Assembly: GCF_002865645.1 (NCBI RefSeq) | Contig: NW_020194554.1 | Location: 496,001-560,000 of the forward strand | DNA from: Hyaloscypha bicolor E | Taxonomy: Eukaryota > Ascomycota > Leotiomycetes > Helotiales > Hyaloscyphaceae | Reading direction: 5' to 3' | Length of the DNA: 64,000 bases | Shown here: piece after piece, positions 43,975 through 55,477 of the stretch | Position numbering within the stretch: position 1 is the stretch's first letter | Layout of the letters: each line of letters begins with the position of its first letter | Notes under the pieces: model-generated | The model's input: the letters and a program-made list of their open reading frames with translations, nothing else | Database searches by the model: none | Told to the model about the DNA's origin: nothing | Translations under genes and position numbers: made by a program

Positions 43975-45858
43975 ATGTCCAGGCGTGCGGGAACCGTTTA
44001 CGCAGAGGAGCGCGAGTATTACCGTGATGGACCCCCTCCACCACCCCCTCCTCCAGCTCAAGTGCGGACACGAGAGCGTGATCGAGTCTATGAAGAAGAG
44101 GATGTCTACATCAGACGAGAGCGAGAGGGAACTCGTCCCGAATTCCTGCGAGACGACTATGGTAGAAACGATCCTGGCCCAATGGTGTTGAGAGAACGAA
44201 AGACGGAGACCGTCACTAGGCCCAGACCTCGATCTCCATCTCCTATTCGCACTGTGCGAGTACAAGAGAGGATCATTGAGAGAGAACCCACTCCACCTCC
44301 GGTAGAGAGAGTTCGCACCCGGGTCGTCGAGCGAGAGACAAGACAGCGATCACCTTCCCCTCCACCAGAGAGACTCCGCTCACGAGTAGTGGAAACCAGA
44401 GAGCGGATCAGAGAACGCTCTCCATCGCCAGTCCGGTACCGCGAGAGAATCGTCGAACGAGAACGCGAACGCGAACGATCGCCAACGCCAGTACGAATTG
44501 AAGAACGAGTTCGCATCCGCAACTTCGAGCGTCAACCTTCACCGTCTCCCTCACCATCCCCTCCGCGCTCTCTGACCCCTCCGCTAATCCGCGCACCTCC
44601 CATCCATCAAGAAATCATCACCCACCACAGACACATTGATCACGGTATGTATGCAAGTCAACCACGACACACATCAGCTAAACCCAGACCAGGCTACGAG
44701 CGTGCCCCCGCCCCGTCCCCGCCCCCACCACCACGAGCCTCACGCACGAAAGAGACCGATATCGACATCTACACCTCACGCAACAACACCGAAGTCGACA
44801 TTCACACAAGCTCCCGCGCACGGACTCCGCAGCCGCCGCCAGCCCCAGCCCGCCGAGATAACTTCTATGACGATTCCTTCATCTACGAGCAAGAGCGTGA
44901 CAAGCTGCGAGTGCAAGACACAAGACTTACCGTCGACCGAAGACGCAGCGTGAGCGCCAGACCCGAAATAAGAGAGAAAGAGCGAGTCAGAATCGATGTT
45001 CGAGATGATGACGACGAAAGAGATTACTACGCCAAGAAGGTGGAAGAGCGGGCTTATATCGGTGAAGCATACAACGGCGCCACCAAAGACTGGAACATCG
45101 TCGACGTGCCCCCGGGAACTGAACGAGTGCGTATGGACGGCGTAGGAGGTGCTAGCCAGGAGATTACGTGGCAGCGATACAACGGCGTCCGGCGAAGCAA
45201 GTTCATTGCTGAGCGCGAGCGGGCTGAAAGTGCACACAGCGACCCCGCTCCTCTCCCAGAGCCGCGCCGCGAGTCCTCGGGCCTAGAAATCGAGATCTCG
45301 TCTCGATCACGACGACGGGAAGGAGGTGGAGCCACCTACGAGCGTGAGTACGAGAGGGTCGAGGAGCGGGATGATATGCGTGTGGGCTTCCCCATCCCTC
45401 CTCGAGCACCGCCGAAACAGCGACTCGGTGAACTGTGGACGGAGATCACGAAGGATCTTGTTGTGCGCGAGGCTATTGAGGAGCTAGGATATGACTTCGA
45501 GGAGACGGAGTTCTTCTATTATGTTTTGCAGTACCTTCGTTATGTACGTCTTCCACCCTTCTCCCATTACTCCCTCTCAAACTCCTATCTGAAAACAAAA
45601 CTAACGACGAGACAGGACGAAGTCGAACAGCTTGTCGCACTCTCCAAGCATATCCGCCGCGAGCGCCGCGACCGGATTCGCGATATTCAGCGCGAGCGAG
45701 AGAAGATGGAGCGTAGGGAAAGAGATAGGGAGGAGTGGGAGCGTGCGGAACGTAGGAGGGAGCGTGAGAGCGGGTTCAGTGATGAGCGGATCATTGAGAG
45801 AGAGATCATATATGATGGGCCGCCGAGACGGGGGCCGAGACGGGGTGGTGGGTGGTAA
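43975..45858 (+). CDS. Arg/Ser/Pro-rich low-complexity protein with conserved C-terminal domain (DUF8035-type)
   Basis: Start MSRRAGTVYAEEREYYRDG. About 330 residues of RS-, RE- and SPSP-rich repeats (RSPSPPPERLRSRVVE and variants) look disordered and phosphorylatable. After this come the ordered stretch YIGEAYNGATKDWNIVDVPPGTERV with ITWQRYNGVRRSKF, and the helical core ELWTEITKDLVVREAIEELGYDFEETEFFYYVLQYLRY. A charged ERRDRIRDIQRERE tail ends in GPPRRGPRRGGGW. This C-terminal layout matches a fungal family annotated DUF8035; RNA or chromatin association is only a guess from composition. The intron 45,544-45,615 (GTACGT, CTAAC, ACAG) is 72 nt, a multiple of three without stops. Spliced protein is 603 aa; intron retention would add 24. 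Confidence 0.78.
   Translation: MSRRAGTVYAEEREYYRDGPPPPPPPPAQVRTRERDRVYEEEDVYIRREREGTRPEFLRDDYGRNDPGPMVLRERKTETVTRPRPRSPSPIRTVRVQERIIEREPTPPPVERVRTRVVERETRQRSPSPPPERLRSRVVETRERIRERSPSPVRYRERIVERERERERSPTPVRIEERVRIRNFERQPSPSPSPSPPRSLTPPLIRAPPIHQEIITHHRHIDHGMYASQPRHTSAKPRPGYERAPAPSPPPPPRASRTKETDIDIYTSRNNTEVDIHTSSRARTPQPPPAPARRDNFYDDSFIYEQERDKLRVQDTRLTVDRRRSVSARPEIREKERVRIDVRDDDDERDYYAKKVEERAYIGEAYNGATKDWNIVDVPPGTERVRMDGVGGASQEITWQRYNGVRRSKFIAERERAESAHSDPAPLPEPRRESSGLEIEISSRSRRREGGGATYEREYERVEERDDMRVGFPIPPRAPPKQRLGELWTEITKDLVVREAIEELGYDFEETEFFYYVLQYLRYVRLPPFSHYSLSNSYLKTKLTTRQDEVEQLVALSKHIRRERRDRIRDIQREREKMERRERDREEWERAERRRERESGFSDERIIEREIIYDGPPRRGPRRGGGW
45544..45615 (+). other. In-frame, stop-free 72-nt intron
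   Basis: GTACGT at the start, TAACGACGAGACAG at the end. It interrupts the ordered helix between LQYLRY and DEVEQLVALSKHI, which would be contiguous after splicing. Retention would keep the frame open. Confidence 0.7.
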
Positions 45859-48131
45859 TTGGGAATGCATTTATGATTGATGAGATACGGCTGCAAGATG
45901 AATGCGATTTACATAGCAGCATGGCATTCATTTCTTCTGTCTGCTTTCTGTTATTTGGATGGATAAACTGGATACCTACTAGGGTAAACAAGCTTGGATC
46001 AGATACACAACACACTGAGATTTGAAGGCATGGCTGGATTTCATGACAGGTTGGGAGGCGTTGAACCTTCAGATTGGGACGATGGATGGCAGGATGTAAT
46101 GAGTAGAGTTATGAATGATGATCAAAAGCACCCCTAATTTCTGATTTATAATTAATTCTTTTGACATGTCTATTGCGTTTGGGGGAATTAATGAAGTGTC
46201 TCAAGCGGGACGCCCTTCTTAGGGAATGATGGAGGTTAAGCGAGGAGAGCGGGGCCTATTTAAAGACAGATCACAAGAATCACGAGCACCAGTTGCTCAT
46301 GGTGTCGAGATCTGTTCCGAAGATGGTAAATATCAGGTTCGATCTTGTTGTGTGCCAATCTATAGCAAAATGCCTTGGGAAGTGGGTAGTACAACCGCCT
46401 CCGGTGCCAACCTACAATCATGTAAGTCCCTGCTTTCAAATGTGGCAGGAGAGATTTAGCAAACGAACAACGAACGAATTTAATGACAATGGCATGACCT
46501 TTGACAGCACAAGACGAGACGAGAGGAGGACGCAGTAATACCAGTGGGGGAAAGGTACACGGTGCTCGCACTCTGCAAGACTTTTTGCACTTTACCAGCC
46601 GCTTCGTAACTTTCTTTTATTATGGAGATAGAAGAGTGATTATTAGAGTAAACGAGGCACAATGCATCATCGCCTTCCTCTATCGAGTTTATGTGCGAGG
46701 AGGCATAACTGGGAGAAGAGGTAGTTATATAGGTAGAATGTGCAGAAGGGGAAAGCAGAAATGGTTGTTAGGAGTTAAGCGAGAAATGGGAGTATATAAA
46801 GACTGAGAGATACTGACATTTTGTATACACATCGACACACTCATTGCAAAATCCTTCTAGCACTTGCGGACTGTGGTTGCCGGGCGCGCACTGCTATCCT
46901 AACTTGGAGACCCAGAGACGTGAGTGCGGGCTCAAGTGCATGCAATAGACCAGTTTAAAAGGAATTTGGTAGTTGAGAGAGGAATTGATGTTCTTAGTGC
47001 AAGCGCTAGGTCTAGAGGATGAAAGAGAATGCATACCCTTAAGGATAAAAGTGTATTGTCTCATGAGTGATAGTTACCATATACGAGGACAAGGGTGGGA
47101 ATCGAAGGTTTTGGAGAGATGTGAGGCTATCCTAGCAGGAAAGCGGAGAAAGTTACACCATGCCTAATTACAATAATCTTGTTAGCTAGAATACGTGATT
47201 GAGGGATAGTCATGGTGTTGGTAGGGGCAATAATGCCCATAGGTCATGTCTGTGTGAGTTTGAATGCTTCGAGTAGAATGTGTACAAAATATTTCGATCA
47301 AAGTGGGTTCAATGGCTCATTTAGAAGCCGGAGAATGGAGGGTTCAATTTTCCAAGTGCGTCGAAACCGCCGTCTCGGGTTGCGTGAGTTCATGAGTGTG
47401 TTCAATATTCTAAGAAAGGTGAAGTCAATGCGGCAAAGTCGACGTCCCCAGTCGCATCGGTCTATATAACAATAGAAGACAACCACCATCCAATCTAGTA
47501 TTGGGATACAGAGCGAGAGAGAGGATCCATTGTCTGGAATTTCAATGGTGGGGAGAGGGAGGTCATTGTCTCGAGGAGTAGTAGTGCATTCAGTCAGAGA
47601 TAGGATTCAATGTCCCCGGCGTAGTGGTATATATAAAAATAGAGGGAGTCCATTATTCTAAGTAGCAGCAGTAAGAAAAACTAGTGAATGAATTCATTAT
47701 TTTGAATAGTAGAGGTAGATTAAATGAGAGAGGGAGGATTGCTTATTCCAAGAACTATGACACATTCGACGAGAGAAAGCATACATAGCCCGAGATACAG
47801 TGATATACTACCAGATAGAAAATTTGGTCCTACTTGCAAACCGCAACTTCCATCATAGGGTGAGACGGGAATTGGAAGCGTGGCCGCTTAGAAATTGGTA
47901 TAAAAGAAGGTCTGCTAATATTGAGCAATACCGTAGTCCTCTCTGAACCGCATCTACGAAGACATTGCTCTAATGGCATCACATCTTCTCTGGAGGAGGC
48001 AATCAGATGCACAGCTGTCTATCTAAGCATAATGATAGTTGAGTGCGATTTCCTAGAGGATGGGGCTGCTTTCCTTAGTCTCTGCTAGAGTCTACACGTT
48101 GACAGCGATGAGATTCCTGACAACAACGAGT
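45859..48131. other. Long non-coding spacer
   Basis: 2.3 kb of normal-composition sequence without convincing coding potential on either strand. From about 47,450 to 47,820 it has loosely repeated purine-rich phrases such as GAGAGAGAGGATCCATT.. and GTCCATTATTCTAAGTAG, possibly old tandem duplications. A non-coding transcript cannot be excluded or shown. Confidence 0.45.
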
Positions 48132-48595
48132 TTAGACGAACAGAATACATCCTTTTCCATGAATTTTCCAATAGAGTTTGCAAATAGCAGCTGAGATCCC
48201 TCCACTGCATCGCGCTTTCCGAATATCGCTATCGGGGTTTCTGGGGTCGAACAGTGAATTCTGCGGCAAGAAATCCGTCCAATGAAGGCCGTGTCTGGCC
48301 ATATCTGGAAGAGGAACTGTAGCCAGAGTGCTGTACTTCTTAAAGGAATCCACAGTCATTTTTGAATCACTTTACCAAGTAACTGGCGGACAGCGTAGTT
48401 GCATTGGAAGCTAATAATATTGGCGATTTTGTCTAATACCATTACGATATCGGTATTCCTGATATAATAGAATACGCTATTGTCAACCGCAAATTGGTCT
48501 CTTCTTTTCTGGTAGTAGGAATTAGAGGAGCTATTGGGGATTGCTCTCTTGGCAATCTTCAGCATCTTTTCAAGGGCAGGATCTTTATCCGCCAT
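48132..48595 (-). CDS. Small hypothetical gene, uncertain
   Basis: Two adjacent minus-strand frames overlap by four bases: 48,595-48,356 (MADKDPALEKMLKIAKRAIP.., 79 aa, proper ATG) and 48,359-48,132 (MTVDSFKKYSTLATVPLPD.., 75 aa). They could be exons of one small gene (a GTAAAG site lies near 48,375) or chance. No domain, membrane segment or signal peptide is seen. Confidence 0.3.
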
Positions 48596-48940
48596 TTAAC
48601 TGCTCTTCTGCAATTTCTGCCAACTTTGGATTGAGATGGAGTTGTTGCTGGGCTAGACTGCGGCAAAAATCTTGATTTCAAAGGCAAAGAAATTCAATTC
48701 AATTCATGTTCACCTAACTGCGTGGTTAGGAGTCATAATTAAGGGGATGGGGTGACTTTGTCTTTTAGGAATTTTCAACTGGAGAGGGGAGTGGTTTACT
48801 TGTTAAAAGGTGGTTATGTGCATCAAGCGATGGCAGCCTGTACTTGAGAGTTTGAATTACTCATCCGGTTTTTGCAGTGATAATACAATTCTCTGCCAGG
48901 TCTCCCATCTTGCAAATCGCCTGTGCACAAACTTCGTTAG
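48596..48940. other. Short intergenic stretch
   Basis: No gene seen. It lies between the start of the small hypothetical gene and the stop of the fasciclin gene. Confidence 0.4.
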
Positions 48941-50310
48941 TCACCTGTATCTGGAATTATTATTTCTGCCCACAGGCAATTCAAGGAATCGCTCTCGTGT
49001 CTCCAACTGCGCTATTCCATCCACACCAGCGCTCAGCTCAAATATACGGGAACGGCGTTGCCGATTCGATTGCCCCTTCCGGTTTGCAAGTCGTCGTTTT
49101 TGCCGCACACAAAGCATGGCGCCAATTATAATGAGTAGAAGTGTTATCCCAGCTCCAACGCCAATCCCCGTGTATGCAGCTACGGATAGCTCCCGAGGAG
49201 CTTGAGGAATTGTGCCGTTTGCACTTTTGGTCGGCTGTGGAGAGGGTATAATTGTGGGAAAGGTTGTCGCAGATGGGCCAGTGGTGTTGCCGGGCATCAG
49301 ATTGCTACCCCGAGTAGGAGATCAGCATCAACTCTCGCACCTGGCAGCCATAGACAACATCCTCACCTGTCAATGATATGCATCACACCATTCTGAATCA
49401 AATAATCAGAAGCAATAACCTTGGCAGAGTTGATATAGGTAGTGCCGTCATCCAGGATCCTTACTATTGCAGGCAGCCCAGAGAACATGGTCAACTTTGT
49501 TCCGTTCTTGAATGATGTCGAGTATAGGACACTTCCAACAATGCAGTGGTAGCTGGCGAGGGCAGTAAACTGCCCTTGCGTAGCGGGAGATGCATTGATG
49601 ATATCATTCAGCGCTGCGGCGCTGTTTGGGACGAACCATGTCATGTCCGTAGCTACAGTAACGGTGCTGAAGAAAGAGGGATTGTACCCGCTCCAAAAGT
49701 ACTCTCGGTTAAAAATCGCGATGGCGTATGAGAGCCCTGCGTCTGTCACTGTCTTTAAAATATCCGAAGGGATCTGCAGGACAGAATCGATGATGTGGAT
49801 CATTCCGCCGTTAACTAGATAGTCCTAAATGGTTATCTGTCAGTTTCAGGTTATCAGGGGAGGTCATTCACAGGGTGTGCTTACCCCAGATACTAATTTG
49901 CTGGACGTTTTGTTTCCTGACTGGAAGATTGTCTCATTCGGCCTGGAAGCCTCGATGCGTTGGCCACCCGTGACATTAGCGAAGGAAGTGTTCGAAAGAG
50001 CAGTTGGAACAAATTGTGGCGTTGTGCTAAGCAGAGCGGTAGGATGGCTACCGGAAAGAAGGTGGTAGGTCAAAGTTGCTTCAATCCAGCTCTGGGAGCG
50101 GTTCCCAGCGAGCCAGGTTGAAATCGCGTCATCGGTTGGAGCGAGAAATGTGAAGTTGTAGGCTGGTATTAGGAGAGACGAGAGCTGAGGAGATGCTCCA
50201 ATTAGGGATGCGAGTTTGCTGAGCGAAGGTGTTTTCAGGCTGAAATCTAGGATAGTCTGCGTCTGCCCAGCAGATTGGACGATAAATAGAAGAAGTAAGG
50301 TCAAAAACAT
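48941..50310 (-). CDS. Fasciclin (FAS1) domain cell-surface protein with C-terminal membrane helix
   Basis: Exons 50,310-49,885, 49,824-49,367 and 49,304-48,941 join in phase to 415 aa. The signal peptide MFLTLLLLFIVQSAGQ is followed by FAS1 domain 1 (LASLIGASPQLSSLL, FTFLAPTDDAISTWL, TYHLLSG, then DYLVNGGMIHIIDSVLQIP). Domain 2 follows (WFVPNSAAALNDI, SYHCIVGSVLYS, SDYLIQNGVMHIIDR). The two HIID motifs are the conserved FAS1 H2 box; the first is completed across intron 1. A Ser/Thr/Pro-rich stalk precedes a helix at about 325-347 (YTGIGVGAGITLLLIIIGAM) and a basic tail, so this is a type I surface protein rather than a GPI-anchored one. Likely roles are cell-wall or surface adhesion. Several N-glycosylation sites are visible. 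Confidence 0.88.
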
Positions 50311-52250
50311 GATTAAAATAAAGTTACTTTAATTCTATTTGCAAGGAAGAATATTGGTTGAATCAGCTCAGCTGTTGAAGGAGCACCAAAGGAAAAGCGA
50401 GAGGCATAAGGGGCTGCTGCTTGTAAGAAGTAGGATTTAAGGTCCTGCATGTAATGGCCAGGCTAGTTGAAGAGAAGTTGGCTGAGATTCACATGGAATT
50501 TTGCCAAGCAGGCTGAGCAGTGAGGCGCGTCATTGCCTTGCAGAAGAAAGTTTTGTGTTACCCTTCAGCAGCCACCAGTTGTAAGAAAATTCGCAGGCCT
50601 CCTTCCACTTTAGATCCGATGCTTGACTCTGCATACACTAGGCTGGAATGGCTCACCGTTCAGCTGCCTTGGTCCCTCACCAAGATAACTCGTTGCGCAA
50701 GAACAATTATTGAGGCTAGACACCACCCACGCCATGCTCGTACTTTCCCAATGCTCGAAGAGCCTCACTGATAAACACATCAATTCAACAAGCCAATTCA
50801 AGTTTCCACAAGCCTGGGATGAAAGATTCGTAACTAAGAGTTTGATCCCTCTGACCACGTTCACATAAGTCGAAAGTTCGATTACTGCCGAACAAGGCGC
50901 TGCTTGTAACGCAACTTTACAGACAATAATTGGGCAATTGGACCATAGACGTAATGCTACCTCGTTCAGGGTAGGTACACAAATTAGCAACTGCCCTGAT
51001 ATCTACCTGGCGGACAAAAACTCCCCCGTCCAGAATGACGCGGTTTGAGGAGAACGCGGTCTTCATGATAAATACAGCTTTCCTATCGGGCGAGCCAAAG
51101 AACCACACTGCCTTCTATTCCCACCGAATGGCCGAGGTTGGAGGTAAGCGGTGGGGGCGGAGCAGGACGCATGATGCAGGACGCAGCCACAGTGGCGAGA
51201 ATTCGTCAGATCAAGAAACACCAGGTTGGCCGAGCAGAAATCTGCCAATGGAACCTCGCGCCTCAAGCAGGCCATTTATCAAAGCAAATCGTTACTGAAC
51301 TCTAACCCAAGAAGGAAACGGGTATGGGTATCCAGTTTCAAGGGCACCTTGGAGAAGAAGCAGCCAGGGGAAGGGTCCCTTTCCCACATTACCAAAAAAA
51401 AAAAAAAAAAAAAAAAATTTTTAGAGTTCCCTTAAGGCCGAACTAAACAGAGGGGAGTTGCGACACATTAGGCTTACTCAGCGCTGTACGTGACAAGATT
51501 CGAACATTGAGTCGTTACTGAAGTCAGGTCGGTGGTTCACACAACCAAGAAGGGCTTAAAATCTCATTGCCTCGCGAATAAGGATCTTCCATGCCAGCAT
51601 GTTACTACCGATGGTATCTTTCTGGGCGAACATCCCATGTATTTCTGAACTGTGGAAAAAGAGGAAGCAGAGAGCCAACCCGCAACTTTCTCCTCCTTGC
51701 CAAGGATACTGGAGCCAACGAAGGCATTGTGCACTCTCGCTGTATAGCAGATTATTCACACATTAACACCCAGCAATAAAAGATTACCTCTCTTCAAGTA
51801 CCATTCAAGCAAACAGCGCCAGTAATTGATTTCCAAAGGGCAAACGAAGGCAGCCCTATGCTGTCGAATATGTTAGTAAAGCGAAGTAACCACAAGACCT
51901 TCTTGCAAAGGGATGGTACTTTGAAGTTTTGAAGGTGAACAAAACTTAAGTTTCATAAGCGAGGAGTTCAATTCAGTTGAATGTTACAACACGCACAAAG
52001 TCGATGGAAGCTTGCTACAATGGAGAATGTGAAATGTCGAAAGACAGCATCTTAAAGGAGAGGCCAGCAAATTTCAAGGCGTCTTGTCTTGTCATATAAT
52101 GCAAGGTGTGTATAGAGGTAGGGTGGAGCGCAGTTCCACCTAATTCTGGATAATACTAGCCAGAGGGCTAATTCTGGGAGTTCTAACCCTTATTTAAAGG
52201 AAGTATACTTTTCCTCTCTTTATACTAAAGTTATATTTATATATATTACT
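50311..52250. other. Gene-free transition into the AT-rich compartment
   Basis: No supported gene. A run of 24 A residues lies at 51,394-51,417, which could be the tail of an old retroposed sequence, but no target duplication was recognised. Composition becomes AT-rich after about 52,190. Confidence 0.45.
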
Positions 52251-52515
52251 TATATTTATATTACTTATATTTATATTACTTATATTTATATTACTTATAT
52301 TTATATTACTTATATTTATATTACTTATATTTATATTACTTATATTTATATTACTTATATTTATATTACTTATATTTATATTACTTATATTTATATTACT
52401 TATATTTATATTACTTATATTTATATTACTTATATTTATATTACTTATATTTATATTACTTATATTTATATTACTTATATTTATATTACTTATATTTATA
52501 TTACTTATATTTATA
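52251..52515. repeat. 15-bp tandem repeat (TATATTTATATTACT), about 18 copies
   Basis: The unit repeats almost without error for 265 bp, two units per 30 bases. The near-perfect homogeneity contrasts with the degraded surroundings and points to recent slippage or expansion. Confidence 0.95.
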
Positions 52516-53134
52516 AATGTTTTTATTTACATTTTAGCTTTTTATTTTATTTTTATAAATTATTATATTTCTTATTTATATTTATAAAATTCTTTTTTTT
52601 ATTAAATATAATTATATTATATTTATAAGCTTAAGTATATTGATTTAATTATAAATATATAAGAACTTATAATTTTAAGATTTTTTATTTTAGTAATTAA
52701 TCTTTTATTTTATATATTAAGTTTAATATTTTTTTTAAATATAAGAAAATTAATATTAATTTATAAGTTTAATTTCATTTATAATTTTAAATTAAGTTTT
52801 AAAGCTTAAAATTAGTTTATTTATTTGTAATAACTATAATTTAAATTATATATTTTAATTATTTACTTATAATTTTTAACTAATTATAAATAAAAAAAAT
52901 ATAAGCTCTTATTATTTTTTTAATTTTTTTAATTCATAATTTAATTATTAAAATAACTTAAAGCTTTATTTTAATATATCTTAATATTAGTATAGCTAGT
53001 GCCTCGAGAGGTGAGCACGTGCTAGCCGAGTCATAAGTTATAAGTCGTAAGTGAAAAGTTTGCTGGTATATTATGTCCTTACGGCTTTCCGTAGTCATGA
53101 GGCTGAACCTCGTTCAGTCCCTTTTTCGTATAAT
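52516..53134. other. Very AT-rich spacer
   Basis: Nearly pure A/T with homopolymer runs up to about 52,990. After this a short normal segment leads into the TIR element. No gene. Confidence 0.6.
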
Positions 53135-53677
53135 CGTTCGGCGCTTCCCACCTAGTCTCGCTTAGTAACACTCACTAGGTGAGGGCCACCAATACGCAAA
53201 GCACACCAATACGCAAATCTGAGATTTTGGTAATACCCCACCAAAAAACTCCCCTTTTTGCCCTTTAAATTCTCACAAGGCAACGCATTAAAATAGTATT
53301 TAAGTAAGAGGGATTAATCCTGATATATAGACCCTTTAGCTTAGTAAATTTTAAGATTAAAAAATTAAGGCATTATTATAGTACAAATCTGCCTGATTTG
53401 CCCTATATAAAGTTATACAGGAAAACTATACAAAGTTCAAAAATAGTAACGCCTTTATTTTTTGCTCTTTAAATTTAATAAACAAAAGGATCTTAGTCTT
53501 AGAATTAATTTCCACTATATAGACACCTTTTTAATATATTGCGTTATGAGAATTTAAAGGGCAATTTTTGGTGAGGTATAACCAAAATCTCGGATTTGCA
53601 TATTGGTATGCTTTGCGTATTGGTGGCCCTCACCTAGTGAGTGTCACTAAGCGAGACTAGGTGGGAAGCGCCGAACG
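53135..53677. mobile_element. 543-bp element with about 105-bp terminal inverted repeats
   Basis: CGTTCGGCGCTTCCCACCTA.. at the left and its reverse complement ending TAGGTGGGAAGCGCCGAACG at the right continue inverted for about 105 bp, including CACTCACTAGGTGAGGGCC and TTTGCGTATTGGTG. The interior of about 330 bp is AT-rich and non-coding. A non-autonomous DNA element, still structurally complete. Both ends adjoin AAT/ATT, so the exact edge and target duplication are ambiguous. Confidence 0.85.
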
Positions 53678-55167
53678 ATTAAACCCAACTCTCCTTCGAA
53701 CCGCATTCAAGGCGACCAATAAAGTGGGCCCGACAGATCGCCCTAATCGTGCGTCAGGACTTGCACTAAATCCCCTACGTCCCTGCGGGTTTAGTGCGTA
53801 TCAGCGATACGGTCATTTTTTTTACCATTATATCGATTTTAATTAATTAAATATCAATACCATGGCCAAATTCGACCCAGAAGAAGAGAAAAGGATAGCC
53901 CAGGCCTCCGATTTCTATGCCAGGAACCCATACGTCAAAAATCTGCGATTGCGCATTAATTCAGGGTCAAATTAACCGAAGTCCCGTACCAAAACACGTC
54001 CCGCACCAAAACACGCGTGTAATAAAAATATTTTAATTTATTAAAACACAACCACCTTATATAAGAGTCTAATTTTTTTATATATAAGATCCCCTTAGTA
54101 TATAAACTCACTTTTAATAATATATAGTAGAAATACCTAATATTTATTACTATAATAAACCTTTAATAATTTTATTTCATTTTAATATAGGATTTATATT
54201 ATATATTATAATAAATCAAAATTATTATAAAATTACTACTTTATTATAATAGTTTTAAGAAATATATTAATATTTTATATAATTGTATCTTTTAAAGTAT
54301 AATTATAAGTTAAAGATTAAATTTTTAAATTTTCTTAACTCTTACTTTTAACTTTAAATAAAAAGTACTTACTTTATATAATAATCCAAATTTTTATATA
54401 TGAGATCCATTTTATATATCAAATTTACTTTTAATAATATTTAATAAGAATACTTATTATTTTATAATATAATAAGCTTTTAATAATTCTTTTAAAACTT
54501 TATAAATATTAATATAACTTTTATATTATATAATATTATAAAATAAAAAAACCATAAAATTACTCTAATATTATTATTTTATATAATTTTAACTTTCAAA
54601 AGATAATTATAATTCAGTGATTTAAAGATTTAAAATTTTAAAATTTTTTAAACTTTAATTTAAAATTAAAAAATATATATTACTTTTTATATATTATATT
54701 ATATATAGATCTATATTTGAAATATAAAAATACTTAATTTAAGAGCTTTATATTAATAAATATATATTATTTAAATATTAATAACTTTTTATATTAGTTT
54801 TATAAATTATATATATAAAGTTATTAGTTTTTCTTAACTTAGTTATATAATATAGTCTTATATATATTAAAATATTAATTTTAATCTTATAAATCCTTTT
54901 AATAATTAATAATAATTAAAAGAATTTATATATTAAAAAATATAATTATTAAATAAAGCTATAATATAAGTATTATTTAAAAAATAGTTAATAATAAGAC
55001 TTTATATATAATATAAGCTTAAAATAATAAAGATATTATATATAATTATAAATAACTTAAAATCTTATTAAATTTTATATTATAGTAAATAATAGAAATT
55101 TTAAAAGATTAAAGAATTATATATAAAGACTTTTTTAATAAAAATATAATTATAAGTTACTTTTATA
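53678..55167. other. Transposon debris including a pogo/Fot transposase start
   Basis: A short frame from the ATG at 53,862 (MAKFDPEEEKRIAQASDFYA..) stops near 53,975. It resembles the helix-turn-helix start of fungal pogo/Fot-type transposases. After about 54,000 the sequence is nearly all A/T with no readable content. Confidence 0.45.
53862..53975 (+). pseudogene. Pogo/Fot-like transposase N-terminal relic
   Basis: It reads MAKFDPEEEKRIAQASDFYARN.., continuing to a stop after about 37 residues. The F-D-P-E-E-E-K-R-I-A-Q-A signature is common at the start of fungal CENP-B/pogo-type transposases. No DDE part remains. Confidence 0.4.
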
Positions 55168-55477
55168 TAAGGTATATAATAGTAGGGTAATATATAAGTA
55201 GTTAAGGTAAATAAGCTATAGAGTAACGCTTGCAAGTATAACTAATTCCAAGAGTTAATTCTAATAAAAAACTAATTAATGCCCCTTTTCAAAGCTAGAA
55301 GCGTCTCCCTATATATTCCCTAGTACTTAGCCAAGCCTGCAAAGCACTTTACTTAACTAGGAAATACGATCCTATGCGATCTATATAATTCCGATTGCAA
55401 GTTTTACCTAAAATAGAAAACTAGATCTATAATATCTAATAACTATTCATATATTATTATATATACCTATTATATTA
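55168..55477 (-). repeat. 3' LTR of Gypsy element 2
   Basis: Matches 61,838-62,158 throughout (GGTAATATATAAGTAGTTAA.., AACTAATTCCAAGAGTTAAT..). It is the less RIP-mutated of the pair, retaining CGCTTGCAAG and GATCCTATGCGATC. Confidence 0.85.

Noticed and set aside
44157..44522. Arg/Ser-rich minus-strand frames under the DUF8035-type gene
   Set aside because: Low-complexity RE/RS codons leave antisense frames open by chance; several overlapping frames show the same effect.
51394..51417. A24 run as the tail of a processed pseudogene
   Set aside because: No upstream coding similarity or flanking direct repeat was found.
52251..52515. Tandem repeats as a CRISPR-like array
   Set aside because: There are no spacers and the unit is pure AT sequence in a fungal nuclear genome; it is a simple satellite.
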